Counted from the first letter of the stretch, positions 23,235 to 37,443 are shown. The stretch: DNA of 64,000 bases from Psychromonas sp. psych-6C06 (GCF_002835465.1 NZ_PIZM01000009.1:1-64000), one strand, 5' to 3'. Translations and numbers: made by a program. Notes: generated from the sequence alone by a model not told the origin.

Positions 23235-23250
23235 TGTTTCACGTGAAACT
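23235..23250 (+). promoter_or_regulatory. parS-like site 3
   Basis: TGTTTCACGTGAAACT matches the parS consensus at 15 of 16 positions. It lies between avtA and the next small gene, just ahead of that gene's ribosome-binding site. Confidence 0.85.
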
Positions 23251-23266
23251 ATCATGGAGAATAAAA

Positions 23267-23509
23267 ATGAAAGAAGAGTTTAAAGTTGATGGTAAAGGTA
23301 TTTTGTACTTCTTAACATCGAGAAAATTAGTCTTAGAAAATAAAAGCAACGTAACTATCTTTGATTTACAACTACTCTGGTTCTTAGTTGCGATGGTTTT
23401 CCTGTCAGGTTTTATCGTTGTAGGCTTAATTATAAGCTTGTTGTTAGGCTGTAAAATTAGCATTATTGATACCAGTTCGATGCATGTACGAAAAGATAAT
23501 GCTAAGTAA
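23267..23509 (+). CDS. Small DUF4342-like membrane protein
   Basis: This is an 80-residue protein with a charged N-terminus (MKEEFKVDGKG) and one strong hydrophobic span near residues 34-60 that ends in LLLGCKISII. The pattern EEFKV.G followed by a late membrane helix resembles DUF4342, but the match is from memory and uncertain. The ATG is chosen for its GGAG at good spacing; an upstream in-frame start would fall inside the parS-like site. Function unknown. Confidence 0.6.
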   Translation: MKEEFKVDGKGILYFLTSRKLVLENKSNVTIFDLQLLWFLVAMVFLSGFIVVGLIISLLLGCKISIIDTSSMHVRKDNAK

Positions 23510-23588
23510 TTCATATTTAGAAAAATAAGGTATTACAAGACGACCATTTTTAGTTAAAGCATGTGTAAATCAGAGTTGGATTAAGTAG

Positions 23589-24080
23589 ATGCCACCAATA
23601 ATACATCTTCGTAAGCTTAAGGCGATAGATAAACCCTACGTATTTGAATTGCTATTAGATGCCGAGGTGATGCGTTTTATTGGACCGAGAAAAGCGCTTT
23701 CTCGATTAGAAGCGGAGAAGTGGTTTAACACTGAGATGACAACTGCTTATCGTTATGTAGTTGCCTTATCTGCAACAGATGAATTTGTGGGCTTTTGTGG
23801 TATGAAAAAAATCGATGGTATAATGGATTTTGGCTATTTTATACGCCAAAAATACTGGGGGAAAGGTTATATACAATTAGCCTGTGAGCTAGTTTTAAAT
23901 GAGCTCAGTAAATCCTTCGATATTAGCCATTTTCAGGTTTTTATAGCTAATGATAACTTAGCAAGCCTAGCGATAGCCCGAAAGATGAATTGGTTACCAC
24001 TTCAAGAAGCCAGTAATAATTTTGGTGAAAAAGGCCACTATTTTCAACTGGTACAACATCTGCTAATTGAAGGTGTTTGA
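23589..24080 (+). CDS. GNAT-family N-acetyltransferase (RimJ-like)
   Basis: This is a GCN5-related acetyltransferase of 163 residues. The start IHLRKLKAIDKPYVFELL and the acetyl-CoA binding segment FIRQKYWGKGYIQLACELVL near 91-110 (Q/R-x-x-G-x-G/A form) are typical of the RimJ/RimL branch. NDNLASLAIARKMNW near 119-133 is the usual C-terminal motif. The substrate cannot be read from sequence. The stop overlaps the following cupin start by one base. Confidence 0.8.
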   Translation: MPPIIHLRKLKAIDKPYVFELLLDAEVMRFIGPRKALSRLEAEKWFNTEMTTAYRYVVALSATDEFVGFCGMKKIDGIMDFGYFIRQKYWGKGYIQLACELVLNELSKSFDISHFQVFIANDNLASLAIARKMNWLPLQEASNNFGEKGHYFQLVQHLLIEGV

Positions 24081-24421
24081 TGGATATAATTGAAAAGAGC
24101 ACTGCTATTCATTATCAGTGGGGAGATAACTGTGATGGTTGGCATTTAGTAAAATCAAAACAACTAAGTGTTATACAAGAACGAATGCTAGCCGGTTGTT
24201 GTGAATCTAATCACTATCACCAAAATGCAGAACAGTTCTTTTATATTATTTCCGGCCTTGCTACGATGAAGCTTAAGAATAAAACATTAACTCTTAAAGC
24301 TGGTGAAGGTGTACATATTGAAGCCGGTACCGCACATCAACTATGTAACGAAAGTGAACATGAGTTGAACTTTATAGTTACTTCAGCCCCACCAAGCCAT
24401 GGTGATAAACAAGAAATATAA
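24080..24421 (+). CDS. Small cupin-domain protein
   Basis: This is a single cupin barrel of 113 residues. Motif one is CCESNHYHQNAEQFFYIISG and motif two is GEGVHIEAGTAHQLCNES, which provide the His/Glu metal ligands. Substrate is unknown. The ATG shares its A with the TGA stop of the acetyltransferase gene, so the two are probably translated together. Confidence 0.8.
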   Translation: MDIIEKSTAIHYQWGDNCDGWHLVKSKQLSVIQERMLAGCCESNHYHQNAEQFFYIISGLATMKLKNKTLTLKAGEGVHIEAGTAHQLCNESEHELNFIVTSAPPSHGDKQEI

Positions 24422-24455
24422 AGGTTAAAACGTAGATAAAAACTAAATTATCTAC

Positions 24456-25031
24456 TTAGATCCCCCCCAATAGTTTACCTGCTTCTTTTCGAGTAGAGCA
24501 CAATAGAGTAGAAATATCGTCTTCAATATCCATTGTTCGAGCGATTGCAACAGTACCAATAATCATCGCTGTGACTGCCATTACTTGTGCCTTACTACAG
24601 TGAGAGTATTTGTTAGCATAGTAATATATTAAATCGTTCATACCTTTATAAGTTTTCGAGTAAGCTATTTTTGCTTCGCTATTTTGAGTCACAACATCAG
24701 TAACTAAAAAGGCCAATGGGCAGGCCCTTTCACCTTTTACGTGTTCAATGCTTAAGTAGAAGTCTAATAATTGGATCAGCCATTTTTGATCTGAAATTTG
24801 AATTGGTTTTAACTGTGCTAATTGACTATTGTTTGCTGCGAGTTCGATAGCTTTACTATATAACATTACTTTACTATCAAAATGAGCATAGAAAGCACCG
24901 CGGGTTAATCCACAATTCTTCATTATGTCGTTAATGGTGACACACTCAAAACCTTTTGTTGTAAAGAGTTGAAAAGCACTCCTGAGGATCCGTTGGCGAG
25001 TTTTATCTTTATGTTGTTTGGTATACGGCAT
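24456..25031 (-). CDS. TetR/AcrR-family transcriptional regulator
   Basis: The N-terminal HTH covers residues 9-53 (TRQRILRSAFQLFTTKGFECVTINDI, then LTRGAFYAHFDSK), a clear TetR signature. The C-terminal ligand domain (residues 80-180) resembles the TetR_C_13/YjdC kind, with a Cys at ERACPLAFL. It is 191 residues. It is transcribed divergently from the GFA-type gene, with 75 bases between, so that gene is the likely target. Confidence 0.85.
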   Translation of the reverse strand: MPYTKQHKDKTRQRILRSAFQLFTTKGFECVTINDIMKNCGLTRGAFYAHFDSKVMLYSKAIELAANNSQLAQLKPIQISDQKWLIQLLDFYLSIEHVKGERACPLAFLVTDVVTQNSEAKIAYSKTYKGMNDLIYYYANKYSHCSKAQVMAVTAMIIGTVAIARTMDIEDDISTLLCSTRKEAGKLLGGI

Positions 25032-25106
25032 TAGCGACTCTTAATATGATCTTTAACATATATAATATGCCATCTATGATAGCTTATTAAGTAAAAGGAG
25101 CCTTTC

Positions 25107-25481
25107 ATGGAAAAAGCTAACGGTAAGTGTCATTGTGGAGCAGTAACTTGGGTAGCGACTTTACCAGTAACTACTGTTATTCAGTGCCACTGTCAAAATT
25201 GTCGTAAATTACAAGGCAGTGATTACAGTAGTTGGGTTGTGGTAGCGGAAGAAAATTTTAAAGTTAAAAGTGGTATCGCTTGTATATCACATTATCACTT
25301 TAATGATCGCTCTCAAAAATCATTTTGCCGGCACTGTGGGAGTGTTGTTTATGGCGTTAATGGCAAACATTTCCCTAGCCATAAATTATTTTCTTTAGGT
25401 AATATTATTGATTACTGTGAACAATTAAAGCCACAGCTTTCTGTCTATAAAGAATATGCTGTGCCGTGGTGCAAAAGTTAA
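25107..25481 (+). CDS. GFA/CENP-V-fold zinc protein
   Basis: This is a glutathione-dependent-formaldehyde-activating (Gfa/CENP-V) fold protein of 124 residues. The zinc ligands are visible: Cys8 and Cys10 (CHCGAV), Cys27, Cys29 and Cys32 (CHCQNC), and Cys74 and Cys77 (FCRHCGS). Many Gfa-like proteins have no proven activity, so formaldehyde chemistry should not be assumed. AAGGAG precedes the start. It is divergent from a TetR regulator. Confidence 0.82.
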   Translation: MEKANGKCHCGAVTWVATLPVTTVIQCHCQNCRKLQGSDYSSWVVVAEENFKVKSGIACISHYHFNDRSQKSFCRHCGSVVYGVNGKHFPSHKLFSLGNIIDYCEQLKPQLSVYKEYAVPWCKS

Positions 25482-25623
25482 TAATTTTACTGTTTTAGTT
25501 ATTTATCCGAGAAGTTGTAATAAAGTGAAATCATACTTACATAATTATTTATGAATACTCGGTTTATGGATGCCAATTTAAAAATATTGTTGGTTTATAT
25601 TTCTAAAATTGACCAAGTACATA

Positions 25624-25639
25624 TGTTCCACGTGAAACA
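25624..25639 (+). promoter_or_regulatory. parS-like site 4
   Basis: TGTTCCACGTGAAACA matches the parS consensus at 15 of 16 positions. It lies 14 bases upstream of the DUF1801 gene, inside its likely leader. Confidence 0.85.
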
Positions 25640-25653
25640 GGTATGGATATTAT

Positions 25654-26058
25654 ATGGAGTTATCAGTACAACTAAAGTTTGACCAATACCCGCACAGGGC
25701 GAAGCAGGTATTATTATTATTACGTGAAACTATTTTTGAAGTCGCTGAGTATCACGGTATCGATGATCTGCAAGAAACTTTGAAATGGGGAGAGCCAAGT
25801 TATCTTAGTAAAAAGGGAAGCACTGTAAGATTTGATTGGAAAAGTAAATATCCCGATCAATTTTGTATTTATTTTAATTGCAAAACCTCTTTAATTGATA
25901 CTTTCAAAGAGCTATATGGAGATGTATTTATCTTCGAAGGGAAACGTGCTTTAGTATTCAATTTGAATGCTGACGTGCCTTGGGAACCATTAAAACACTG
26001 TTTATCACTGTCACTTCGATACCATAAAATAAAGCATTTACCCTTGCTAGGGGCTTAA
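25654..26058 (+). CDS. DUF1801-family protein
   Basis: This small alpha/beta protein of 134 residues has the YdhG/DUF1801 pattern: a helical N-terminus, ETLKWGEPSYLSKKG near 44-58, and a late VFNLNADVPWEPLKHCL segment. No enzymatic motif is evident and the family has no settled function. TGGAG lies just before the ATG. A parS-like site sits in its promoter-proximal leader. Confidence 0.75.
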   Translation: MELSVQLKFDQYPHRAKQVLLLLRETIFEVAEYHGIDDLQETLKWGEPSYLSKKGSTVRFDWKSKYPDQFCIYFNCKTSLIDTFKELYGDVFIFEGKRALVFNLNADVPWEPLKHCLSLSLRYHKIKHLPLLGA

Positions 26059-26116
26059 ATAATCATTCGAAGAAAATGTTTAACCATTCTTACCCCAAAT
26101 TATAGATAGGTTATTC

Positions 26117-28057
26117 TTATCGCTTTAATTGTGTTACTAGGCTATTCAAAACCTCACTAATGCTTTTGATCATGTCACTAGAGTCATCGATTTTTTGCAT
26201 GTTTCTGGTGACCTTTTGAGTGTGTTGTTCAATCGTTTTAGTATTTTGAGCGACTTCATTGATGGTCATCGCCTGCTCTTCAGTTGCAGAGGCGATACTG
26301 CTGTTATACACGTATATGTTATCAATTATCTCTGCAACGGATTTTAATTCAACCTTTACAGCTAAGCTATGTTCGGCACAATCAGTTGCTACACGACTCT
26401 GCTGTAAAACATAATCATTAGCCTGTTTTGCAGTATTGGTTAGTTGGTTGATAATCGCTTGTATCTCACCAGTAGAGTCAGCTGTGCGAATAGCTAAGGC
26501 ACGCACTTCATCTGCAACTACAGCAAAGCCTCGGCCCTGCTCACCTGCTCTTGCTGCTTCTATGGCTGCATTTAGTGCCAGTAAATTAGTTTGCTCGGAT
26601 ACATTATTAATCACATCCAATACATTATTAATAGAATGGGTATCAGTACTCAACTTTTCTACTAATTTGCTTAAAGAAAGAATGTTATCTGCAAGCTGTC
26701 TTGTTTTGCCGGCTTCAATATCAAGGGCCTGATCAGCTTTACTCACTAATTTAACTGCTTTATCGGTTTGTTGAGAAGTTTCAGATGCATTTTGAGTGAC
26801 TTCATTAAATGAATTAGATAATTGTCCGATTGCGACAATCACTAGCTCTGTTTGTTGACGTTGTAATTCACTGCTTTGGTTGGCTTGTTGAGTGCGTTTT
26901 TGTAGCTCATTGCTCGCAGTTAATGCCTGCTGTGACTGTTGTTGTAGTGAATTAGTCAATGTTGCTAAATACTCTTGAAGGTGCAAACTGCGTTTCTTAA
27001 CACTTTTAATTTCAGAAAGTTGGCTTTCAATATTAAGTGATTGACTAAAATCGCCACTGGCAAGGCGGTTAAAAAAGGGCGTTAGCTGTCTTATAAAAGC
27101 GAGGCTTTTTAGTTGTAAAACAACCATTAAAGTTATCATGATAATAAAAAGTAAAAGCGCGATTGCACCGATTATTTTCACTTTGTTTGTAATTTGTTGT
27201 TTTTGTAATTCAACTACAGAAGCAAATTGTGCGAAATTATTAGTTAAATTATCAAAGCTTTTACTGAGATCTAGACGACTTTCTGTTACCGCTTTTAGCA
27301 TGTTAATCGTATTGACTAACTCTTTTTCATATCGATTACTGAGGCTGTATAGTTCGTCAATATTTAGTAGCGCTAAATCGATAACTTCAGGATCATCAAA
27401 GCTAAACTCATCAACTTCTTCGCTTTCTATTACGCCTAAATCAGGTAGCTGATACAGCGATTTGACGCTCTTTTTAATATCATTATTAGCATCGAGCAAT
27501 GTCGCTTTGATGGACTCATTGTTATCACTTATATAACGTTGCCTTAAATGCCCAACTTTCTGGAGTTGTAGGCTGACAGTTAACAAGATTGTTTGGTATT
27601 CACTTTTAACAGTCAAAGGTTCGGATGACTTACTGAGAATATTAATAAAGTCATCAATAATATTTCTTCTCTCTAATTCATTATTTACTAAAAGCGCTTC
27701 TGGTTGTGCTGCTAATTTTCCAGCCGCCCTAGCCTCTTGAATCGCAGTTTCTAGATGAGTTATTGTTTGGTTTATCGTGTTTAATTGTTTTTTTGATAGC
27801 CAATTAATAGGTTGTTTTTTTAACTCGTTAAGCTGTTTTTCAGCATGTAGCAGTATCCCTGCATCACCAGAGTTGAGGTATTGCTCCAACGGAATTGCGA
27901 TATTTTGGTTTAAGGTAGATTTTATTTGATGATATTCGTTATTAATTTGATAGGGTCTGTCCATTGCCTGCCAAGCCCATACGATAAAGATACTGATAAA
28001 TAATAATAGGATGGCGATGCTTGTGGTGATTAATTTCGTGAGGAAGTTTATTGACAT
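26117..28057 (-). CDS. Methyl-accepting chemotaxis protein
   Basis: This chemoreceptor has 646 residues. A first membrane helix is at residues 9-28, a helical periplasmic sensor follows to about 290, and a second membrane helix is near 292-312. The cytoplasmic part ends with the highly conserved hairpin [24 protein letters not shown]...[13 protein letters not shown] near 490-525, and [13 protein letters not shown] follows. The ligand is unknown. No CheB/CheR tether pentapeptide is visible at the C-terminus (VTQLKR). It stands alone. Confidence 0.92.
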   Translation of the reverse strand: MSINFLTKLITTSIAILLLFISIFIVWAWQAMDRPYQINNEYHQIKSTLNQNIAIPLEQYLNSGDAGILLHAEKQLNELKKQPINWLSKKQLNTINQTITHLETAIQEARAAGKLAAQPEALLVNNELERRNIIDDFINILSKSSEPLTVKSEYQTILLTVSLQLQKVGHLRQRYISDNNESIKATLLDANNDIKKSVKSLYQLPDLGVIESEEVDEFSFDDPEVIDLALLNIDELYSLSNRYEKELVNTINMLKAVTESRLDLSKSFDNLTNNFAQFASVVELQKQQITNKVKIIGAIALLLFIIMITLMVVLQLKSLAFIRQLTPFFNRLASGDFSQSLNIESQLSEIKSVKKRSLHLQEYLATLTNSLQQQSQQALTASNELQKRTQQANQSSELQRQQTELVIVAIGQLSNSFNEVTQNASETSQQTDKAVKLVSKADQALDIEAGKTRQLADNILSLSKLVEKLSTDTHSINNVLDVINNVSEQTNLLALNAAIEAARAGEQGRGFAVVADEVRALAIRTADSTGEIQAIINQLTNTAKQANDYVLQQSRVATDCAEHSLAVKVELKSVAEIIDNIYVYNSSIASATEEQAMTINEVAQNTKTIEQHTQKVTRNMQKIDDSSDMIKSISEVLNSLVTQLKR

Positions 28058-28351
28058 AAAGTACGCCCAATTTTAGTTTTTTAAAATCATACGTAACAAC
28101 TGCTGCGGAAATATTTCAGTTGTAATTCCAGTCCCACTAAATAGTTAATCAACTTTTTTATCGCTTAACTTAAGTTTTGAATAAGCAGGCAATACAATAA
28201 CGCTATTTCCGCGAACATTTTTGTTAAGTTATCTAACCATAATCAGTTGTTGCAGCGAAAATTCACCTCGAATTACGCAAAATTTATAGCACCGTACATT
28301 AAAAATACTTTAATGCTTTTACTGATCAGGATGAGTTTTTTAAATGGAGAT
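28058..28351. other. Intergenic region between the chemoreceptor and gyrB
   Basis: About 290 bases that should contain the chemoreceptor promoter (reading left) next to the gyrB terminator. No gene, repeat or clear promoter pair was found. Confidence 0.4.
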
Positions 28352-28380
28352 ACAAAAAAACCAGCACGAGAGCTGGTTTT
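28352..28380 (-). terminator. Rho-independent terminator of the dnaA-gyrB operon
   Basis: Read on the minus strand, stem AAAACCAGC/GCTGGTTTT with a 6-base loop is followed by a T run, 30 bases past the gyrB stop. Confidence 0.88.
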
Positions 28381-28407
28381 GGTTTGTTAGTGAAGCTTAG
28401 CTATTAA

Positions 28408-31940
<3,533 letters not shown>

Positions 31941-31986
31941 CAAAAAACTCCGTTAATAGAGGCAATTTTATGTATCTGATAGTGTA

Positions 31987-33090
31987 TTAAAGGCGCATTG
32001 GCATAAGTACATAAAGTGAGTCATCGCTATCGGTAGACTCAATTAATGTACTGTGGTCTGAACTGCTTAGTGTGATTTTAACCTGATCACTTTTAAGTGT
32101 ATTTAATACATCTAAAACGTAGCTAACGTTAAAGCCTATTTCGAGAGGCTCAGACTGATAACTAACATCAATATACTCTTCTGCCTCTTCACGTTCTGGA
32201 TTGTTTGCAGTAATTTGTAAGAGGTTTTCAGAGAGCGTTAAACGCACGCCTCGAAATTTCTCGTTTGATAATATAGCAGCACGGGTAAATGCTTGCTTTA
32301 AAGAATCTCGACTTGCAAGTAGCTCTTTATCGCCATTACGTGGAATAACACGACGATAATCAGGAAAACGCCCATCAACCAATTTAGTGGTGAAAATAAA
32401 GCCACCAATAATTGCTCGTAAATTATTCTGACCTATTTGAAGAGTAACGTTATCTTGCTCGTTATCTAATAGTTTAACCAGTTCTAACACACCTTTTCGT
32501 GGCACGATAATTGATTGTGCTTCAATCTTTTCTGGTAATGTTATTGCAGAGGAAGCTAAACGATGTCCATCCGTTGCAACACTGCGTAAGCTGTTTTCAC
32601 TCGCCTCAAAGTACATACCATTAAGGTAATAACGAACATCTTGGCTTGCCATTGCAAACTGGGTAAATTCGATAAGTTTTTTAAATTCACCCTGCATAAC
32701 AGTGAGTTCAAGTAAGCTGTTCCATGATTCAATGTTTGGAAAATCGATAGCTGGTAACGAAGAGAGTAAGTAGCGGCTTCGCCCAGAGCGAATGGTGACC
32801 TTTTCATTTTTCACTTCAAAGGTAATTTCACAGGGGTCTGATAAACCGCGGCAAATATCTAATAATTTACGTGCAGGGACGGTGATCACTCCATCCACTG
32901 AAGGTTGTTCGAGTGCGATTTGAGTAATTAACTCAACTTCTAAATCGGTTCCCGTTAAGCTTAATAGGCCCTGTTTCACTTCTATTAATATATTACCCAT
33001 AATAGGCAATGCTGGTCGTCCGCCAGCTACTGATCCCACAACCAATTGCAGTGGGCGTAAGAAAGCTTCACGTGAGATGGAAAATTTCAT
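31987..33090 (-). CDS. dnaN: DNA polymerase III sliding clamp (beta subunit)
   Basis: This is the processivity clamp, with three clamp domains in 367 residues (E. coli 366). The start MKFSISREAFLRPLQLVVG and the C-terminal SSDHSTLIES...YVLMPMRL are standard, the latter forming part of the protein-binding pocket. It is 13 bases from dnaA and 46 bases from recF. Confidence 0.98.
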   Translation of the reverse strand: MKFSISREAFLRPLQLVVGSVAGGRPALPIMGNILIEVKQGLLSLTGTDLEVELITQIALEQPSVDGVITVPARKLLDICRGLSDPCEITFEVKNEKVTIRSGRSRYLLSSLPAIDFPNIESWNSLLELTVMQGEFKKLIEFTQFAMASQDVRYYLNGMYFEASENSLRSVATDGHRLASSAITLPEKIEAQSIIVPRKGVLELVKLLDNEQDNVTLQIGQNNLRAIIGGFIFTTKLVDGRFPDYRRVIPRNGDKELLASRDSLKQAFTRAAILSNEKFRGVRLTLSENLLQITANNPEREEAEEYIDVSYQSEPLEIGFNVSYVLDVLNTLKSDQVKITLSSSDHSTLIESTDSDDSLYVLMPMRL

Positions 33091-33103
33091 GATTAGGTAA
33101 CCT

Positions 33104-34480
33104 TTACATCGAAAGTGTGCGGATCAGGATTTTGTAATCTTCTTGAATATCGTTATTTTCATTACGTAACTCTGCCACTTTACGACAAGCGTGTAAAACT
33201 GTTGTGTGGTCGCGACCACCAAAAGCTTCACCAATTTCTGGCAAACTATGCTGTGTTAACTCTTTTGCTAAGGCCATGGCAATTTGACGTGGGCGAGCAA
33301 CGGTTCGTGTACGGCGTTTTGAAGCCATGTCGGAAATTTTAATACGGTAATGTTCTGCCACTACTTTTTGAATGTTATCAATCGTGGTCTGTTTGGTATG
33401 TACAGCAAGCATATCACGCAGTGCATCTTGCACTAACGAGATAGTGATATCTTGTCCTGTAAATTGTGCTTTCGCTGAAATATTAGCAATCGCCCCTTCT
33501 AGTACACGTACATCGGTAATAGTGAGACGTTTAGCAATAAAGAAGGCCACATCATCAGGCAATGTTAAACCACGCTCTTCTGCTTTGCTGATTAGGATTG
33601 CAACACGCGTTTCTAGCTCCGGTGGATCGATTGGAATCGACAGTCCCCAACCAAAACGAGTACGCAAACGTTCATCGATACCTTCAATCTCTTTAGGGAA
33701 GCGATCACTGGTTAAAATAACCTGTTGATGGCCATCTAACATAGAGTTAAAGGTTTGAAATAATACTTCCTGTGAGCGTTCTTTACCGGCAAAGAAGTGA
33801 ATATCATCAATAAGTAGCGCATCTAACGAAGCGTAATACTCTTTAAATTGCTCGATAGTGTTATTACGAATTGCGTTGATCATATCCTGTACAAAGCGTT
33901 CTGAACGAATATAAACAACTTTACTGTCAGGGTTTTCGGCAACAATCGCATTACCTACTGCGTGTAATAGATGTGTTTTACCTAAACCTGGATGCGCATA
34001 TAAAAACAGTGGGTTATAAACGCCACCCGGATTTTCAGCAATTTGCTGTGTCGTAGCAATCGCAAAGTTATTCGATTTACCTTCAACAAAGTTATCAAAG
34101 GTAAAACGTTTAATGAGATTACTTTTATGTGCAACCGGATCCGCTTTGCTGACGCCTTGCCAAGGGTGATTGGTATTTAATTGAGGTGCAATTGGTGTCG
34201 CTGTTGGTGCCGTTTCAGTCGATTCTGGTTTACCAACTAATAAGCGGATCTGAATACTGTGGTTTGGATCTTCAACTTGTGCGAGTAACTTTACTTTATT
34301 TTCGATAATTTCCATAAAGTTATTACGTACCCAATCGCTAGTAAATTTGTTTGGAGAGTATAGCGATAGCACGGAATTAGCGTATCCGGCTTGTAATGGG
34401 CGCAACCATGTACTGAAGTCACTCTTTGACAATTCATCTTTTAATTGTGCTAAGCACTCTTGCCAAATAGCGAGGGACAT
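33104..34480 (-). CDS. dnaA: Chromosomal replication initiator DnaA
   Basis: This is an AAA+ initiator that binds DnaA boxes at oriC. Domain I (residues 1-80) starts [18 protein letters not shown]. The AAA+ core has Walker [16 protein letters not shown] near 163-177 and Walker [11 protein letters not shown] near 223. Domain IV ends with the DnaA signature [17 protein letters not shown] near 417. It is 458 residues. GGAG precedes the ATG. The gene lies about 33 kb from the putative oriC, as in enteric bacteria, rather than next to it. Confidence 0.98.
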   Translation of the reverse strand: MSLAIWQECLAQLKDELSKSDFSTWLRPLQAGYANSVLSLYSPNKFTSDWVRNNFMEIIENKVKLLAQVEDPNHSIQIRLLVGKPESTETAPTATPIAPQLNTNHPWQGVSKADPVAHKSNLIKRFTFDNFVEGKSNNFAIATTQQIAENPGGVYNPLFLYAHPGLGKTHLLHAVGNAIVAENPDSKVVYIRSERFVQDMINAIRNNTIEQFKEYYASLDALLIDDIHFFAGKERSQEVLFQTFNSMLDGHQQVILTSDRFPKEIEGIDERLRTRFGWGLSIPIDPPELETRVAILISKAEERGLTLPDDVAFFIAKRLTITDVRVLEGAIANISAKAQFTGQDITISLVQDALRDMLAVHTKQTTIDNIQKVVAEHYRIKISDMASKRRTRTVARPRQIAMALAKELTQHSLPEIGEAFGGRDHTTVLHACRKVAELRNENNDIQEDYKILIRTLSM

Positions 34481-34678
34481 GACTAACTCCAGTTGTGAAA
34501 TTCAGGGCGGATAATTCTACAGACAAGATCGAGATCAATCCACAAGATCCTGCGATCTTTTTGCAAAAATAGATCATTAAAGTCATTGTGATTAGAGGGG
34601 CTATATAAATGCTAAACAGTGGCGCTTCCTACTATGTCGTAAATTTAAACAAATATACAAAGATCACCGATAGATCCT
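34481..34678. promoter_or_regulatory. dnaA upstream region with GATC cluster and DnaA-like box
   Basis: Seven GATC sites lie between 34527 and 34676 (34527, 34533, 34545, 34554, 34572, 34661, 34673), far above chance for 150 bases. On the minus strand TGTGGATTG (34538-34546) is a two-mismatch DnaA box, and TTATCCGCC lies between it and the start codon. This fits an autoregulated, SeqA-sequestered dnaA promoter, as in E. coli; the exact -35/-10 is not clear. Confidence 0.55.
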
Positions 34679-34705
34679 TGCTTATTAATGGTGCTTCTAT
34701 ATAAT
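34678..34705 (+). promoter_or_regulatory. Predicted promoter of rpmH-rnpA-yidD-yidC
   Basis: TTGCTT and a perfect TATAAT are 16 bases apart, reading toward rpmH. The predicted start leaves a leader of about 250 bases, long for this operon; it contains the inverted repeat TTGACT/AGTCAA near 34812-34828, possibly a regulatory hairpin. Confidence 0.5.
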
Positions 34706-34963
34706 CCACCCACCCAAACTTTCGAGTATGGCAAGCAATTAATATCTACCTTATTTAAGCGAATGCTTTTTAAGGGAATTATTTAATGTGCGTGAAAGAG
34801 GTATCTGTGATTGACTTTTAGTCAATCAATACATAGAATTCGCTCTCTTTTTAATCGGCTAACCTTTTAATTTTATTCTTTAAGCTAACTTTTTAAGTTA
34901 ATTTAACGTTGTAAAGTGAAAATATTAGCTACTGTACAGTACTTAACATAAGTGGAAAAGAGC

Positions 34964-35098
34964 ATGAAACGTACTTTTCAACCAAGTAATCTTAAGCGTA
35001 AGCGTTCACACGGTTTCAGAACTCGTATGGCGACTAAAAATGGTCGTAACGTACTAGCTCGTCGTCGTGCTAAAGGCCGCGCAAGCTTAAGCGCATAA
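34964..35098 (+). CDS. rpmH: 50S ribosomal protein L34
   Basis: A 44-residue, very basic ribosomal protein with the universal start [19 protein letters not shown] and end [21 protein letters not shown] element precedes the ATG. It leads rpmH-rnpA-yidD-yidC, divergent from dnaA. Confidence 0.98.
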   Translation: MKRTFQPSNLKRKRSHGFRTRMATKNGRNVLARRRAKGRASLSA

Positions 35099-35108
35099 TT
35101 TCCCAGAC

Positions 35109-35465
35109 GTGGAAAATTATTCGTATTCTCGGGAGTTACGTCTGTTAACTCCTGAAGATTTTCAACCTGTTTTTAAGAATGCTATTCCAGCAGTCTCACC
35201 GCATCTAACTCTTCTCGCTCGAAAAAACACCTTAGATCATCCTCGAATTGGCATGGCTATACCTAAAAAGCATATTAAACTTGCTGTTGGGCGTAATCGT
35301 ATCCGTCGTGTAGTAAGAGAACAGTTCCGCCATCAACAACACCAACTTCCTGCAATTGATATTGTTGTCATTGCAAAAGCGGGTATTGCGGATTTATCAA
35401 ATCAAGAAATTAATAAAGTTTTGGATAAATTATGGCGAAAATTAGTGCAGCGTTGCAGTGGATAG
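35109..35465 (+). CDS. rnpA: Ribonuclease P protein component
   Basis: This is the protein subunit of RNase P, which matures tRNA 5' ends. The 118 residues have the RNR motif region [16 protein letters not shown] near 58-73, which contacts the RNA subunit. The GTG start lies 10 bases after rpmH. The 3' end overlaps yidD by 34 bases. Confidence 0.96.
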   Translation: MENYSYSRELRLLTPEDFQPVFKNAIPAVSPHLTLLARKNTLDHPRIGMAIPKKHIKLAVGRNRIRRVVREQFRHQQHQLPAIDIVVIAKAGIADLSNQEINKVLDKLWRKLVQRCSG

Positions 35466-35713
35466 TCATTAAATTCATTCGTGGTTATCAGTTAATTATC
35501 AGTCCGATGATTGGCCCACGATGCCGTTTTACACCAAGCTGTTCACATTATGCGATCGAGGCGATAAAATTACACGGATTAGTAAAAGGATGTTGGCTAG
35601 CAGGCAAACGTCTTATAAGATGCCAACCTTTAAGTGAAGGTGGTTACGATCCTGTGCCTACTTGTTGTCATAAAAGTTGTCAAAAAACAGATTCAATTAA
35701 TAAAAGAGATTAG
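35432..35713 (+). CDS. yidD: Membrane protein insertion efficiency factor YidD
   Basis: This small amphipathic protein aids YidC-dependent membrane insertion. The 93 residues contain [29 protein letters not shown], split here as the RCRF and PSCSHYA motifs with their conserved cysteines, and GGYDPVP near the end. It overlaps rnpA and ends 8 bases before yidC. Confidence 0.95.
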   Translation: MAKISAALQWIVIKFIRGYQLIISPMIGPRCRFTPSCSHYAIEAIKLHGLVKGCWLAGKRLIRCQPLSEGGYDPVPTCCHKSCQKTDSINKRD

Positions 35714-35721
35714 TAAACGTT

Positions 35722-37392
35722 ATGGAATCCCAACGCAATTTATTGTTACTTGCCCTACTGTTTGTAAGCTTTTTGCTTTATCAAGCATGGGTGACAGATC
35801 AAAATCCTCAGCCAGTTGCTGCCGCGCAAACGACTGAACAAACAGCAAACACCAGTGACTCAGTACCTTCAAGCAGTAATTTTAGTGCTGATGTACCTGC
35901 ATCGACTGAAACAGCTGCAGTGAATGAAGTATCGACACAGTCAGTAACTAGCAAATCGGTTACTTTAGAAAATGATACACTTCGCCTTGCTATCTCATTG
36001 CAGGGTGGTGATGTTATCTCTGCTGATCTACTTGAACATAATACAGAGTTGGATTCTGGCGAACCCTTCCGTATTTTAGACAGTGGTAATGGCTTTACTT
36101 ATATCGCACAGAGTGGGTTAATTGGCCAACAAGGACCTGATGCTAACAAAAATGGTCGCCCTGTTTATAACGCAAGTATAGAAAGTGCTGTGATTACTGA
36201 GGGGCAAGATGCAGTATCTACGTCTCTCAAGTATGTTGATGCAAACGGTAATATATTTATCAAAACCTTTACGCTTAAACGTGGCGAATATGTGGTTAAT
36301 GTTAATTACCAGATTCAAAATAACAGCGCAGAAGCATTAAATGTTCAATTATATGGGCAATTAAAAGAGACGATCAAAGATACAGGTACTAACATGATGA
36401 TGCCTGTTTATCGTGGTGGTGCTTTCTCGACGAGTGATACGCGTTATCAAAAGTACTCTTTTGATGATATGAAAGATGGGCCACTGACTAAGACAACAGA
36501 GGGCGGTTGGGTAGCGATGCTGCAACATTACTTTGTTTCTGCTTGGGTACCTTCACCAGATCAGAGTAATGTTCTATATAGTCGTATTGTTTCACAAGGT
36601 AGGGATGCAACAATTGGTTTTAAAGCACCTTTACAAACAATTAATGCCAATAGCACTGCAAACATTGAAACCAATCTATGGGTTGGTCCTAAATTGCAGG
36701 ATGAAATGTCACAGGTCGCTAAACACTTAGATTTAACGGTAGACTACGGCTGGTTATGGTTTATCGCACAACCACTGTTCCAATTACTGTTATTCTTCCA
36801 AGGTATTGTAGGTAACTGGGGTGTGGCAATCATCTTAATTACGTTTACCGTTAAAGGGCTTTTATACCCATTAACTAAAGCGCAATACACTTCAATGGCG
36901 AAGATGCGTCTTCTTCAACCTAAGATTCAAGCGTTACGTGATCGCTACGGTGAAGACCGTCAAAAAGTATCTAAAGCGATGATGGAGATGTACAAGAAAG
37001 AGAAAGTTAACCCATTAGGTGGTTGTTTCCCTATTCTTTTACAGATGCCTATTTTCATCGCTCTATACTGGTCATTAATGGAGTCGGTTGAACTGCGCCA
37101 TGCACCGTTTATGTTATGGATTCAAGATTTATCGGTACAAGACCCATACTACGTACTGCCTATTTTAATGGGTGTGAGTATGTTCTTTATTCAAAAGATG
37201 TCTCCAACGACTGTGCAAGATCCAATGCAACAGAAAATCATGAAGTTTATGCCAGTTATCTTCACGTTCTTCTTCCTATGGTTCCCTGCAGGCCTAGTAC
37301 TTTACTGGCTAGTAAGTAATATTGTTACCCTTGCTCAACAGACTTATATTTATAAGCAGTTTGAGAAGCAAGGGTTGAGTGAGAAGAAGTAA
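35722..37392 (+). CDS. yidC: Membrane protein insertase YidC
   Basis: This insertase folds inner-membrane proteins alone or with SecYEG. It has an N-terminal membrane anchor (residues 6-22), a large periplasmic beta domain to about 345, then five membrane helices. The hydrophilic groove Arg lies in [23 protein letters not shown], and [18 protein letters not shown] is the family signature. At 556 residues it is full length (E. coli 548). Confidence 0.97.
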   Translation: MESQRNLLLLALLFVSFLLYQAWVTDQNPQPVAAAQTTEQTANTSDSVPSSSNFSADVPASTETAAVNEVSTQSVTSKSVTLENDTLRLAISLQGGDVISADLLEHNTELDSGEPFRILDSGNGFTYIAQSGLIGQQGPDANKNGRPVYNASIESAVITEGQDAVSTSLKYVDANGNIFIKTFTLKRGEYVVNVNYQIQNNSAEALNVQLYGQLKETIKDTGTNMMMPVYRGGAFSTSDTRYQKYSFDDMKDGPLTKTTEGGWVAMLQHYFVSAWVPSPDQSNVLYSRIVSQGRDATIGFKAPLQTINANSTANIETNLWVGPKLQDEMSQVAKHLDLTVDYGWLWFIAQPLFQLLLFFQGIVGNWGVAIILITFTVKGLLYPLTKAQYTSMAKMRLLQPKIQALRDRYGEDRQKVSKAMMEMYKKEKVNPLGGCFPILLQMPIFIALYWSLMESVELRHAPFMLWIQDLSVQDPYYVLPILMGVSMFFIQKMSPTTVQDPMQQKIMKFMPVIFTFFFLWFPAGLVLYWLVSNIVTLAQQTYIYKQFEKQGLSEKK

Positions 37393-37413
37393 GCTTCTGA
37401 CTCTACAGTAATT

Positions 37414-37443
37414 AAAAGGCGACTTATTAGTCGCCTTTTTGCT
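37414..37443 (+). terminator. Rho-independent terminator after yidC
   Basis: An 11-base stem AAAAGGCGACT/AGTCGCCTTTT with a TATT loop, followed by T residues, about 20 bases after the stop. Confidence 0.9.

Noticed and set aside
33064-33079. CACGTG at the start of dnaN as another parS site
   Set aside because: Five mismatches to the 16-mer; the core alone is expected by chance in codon context.
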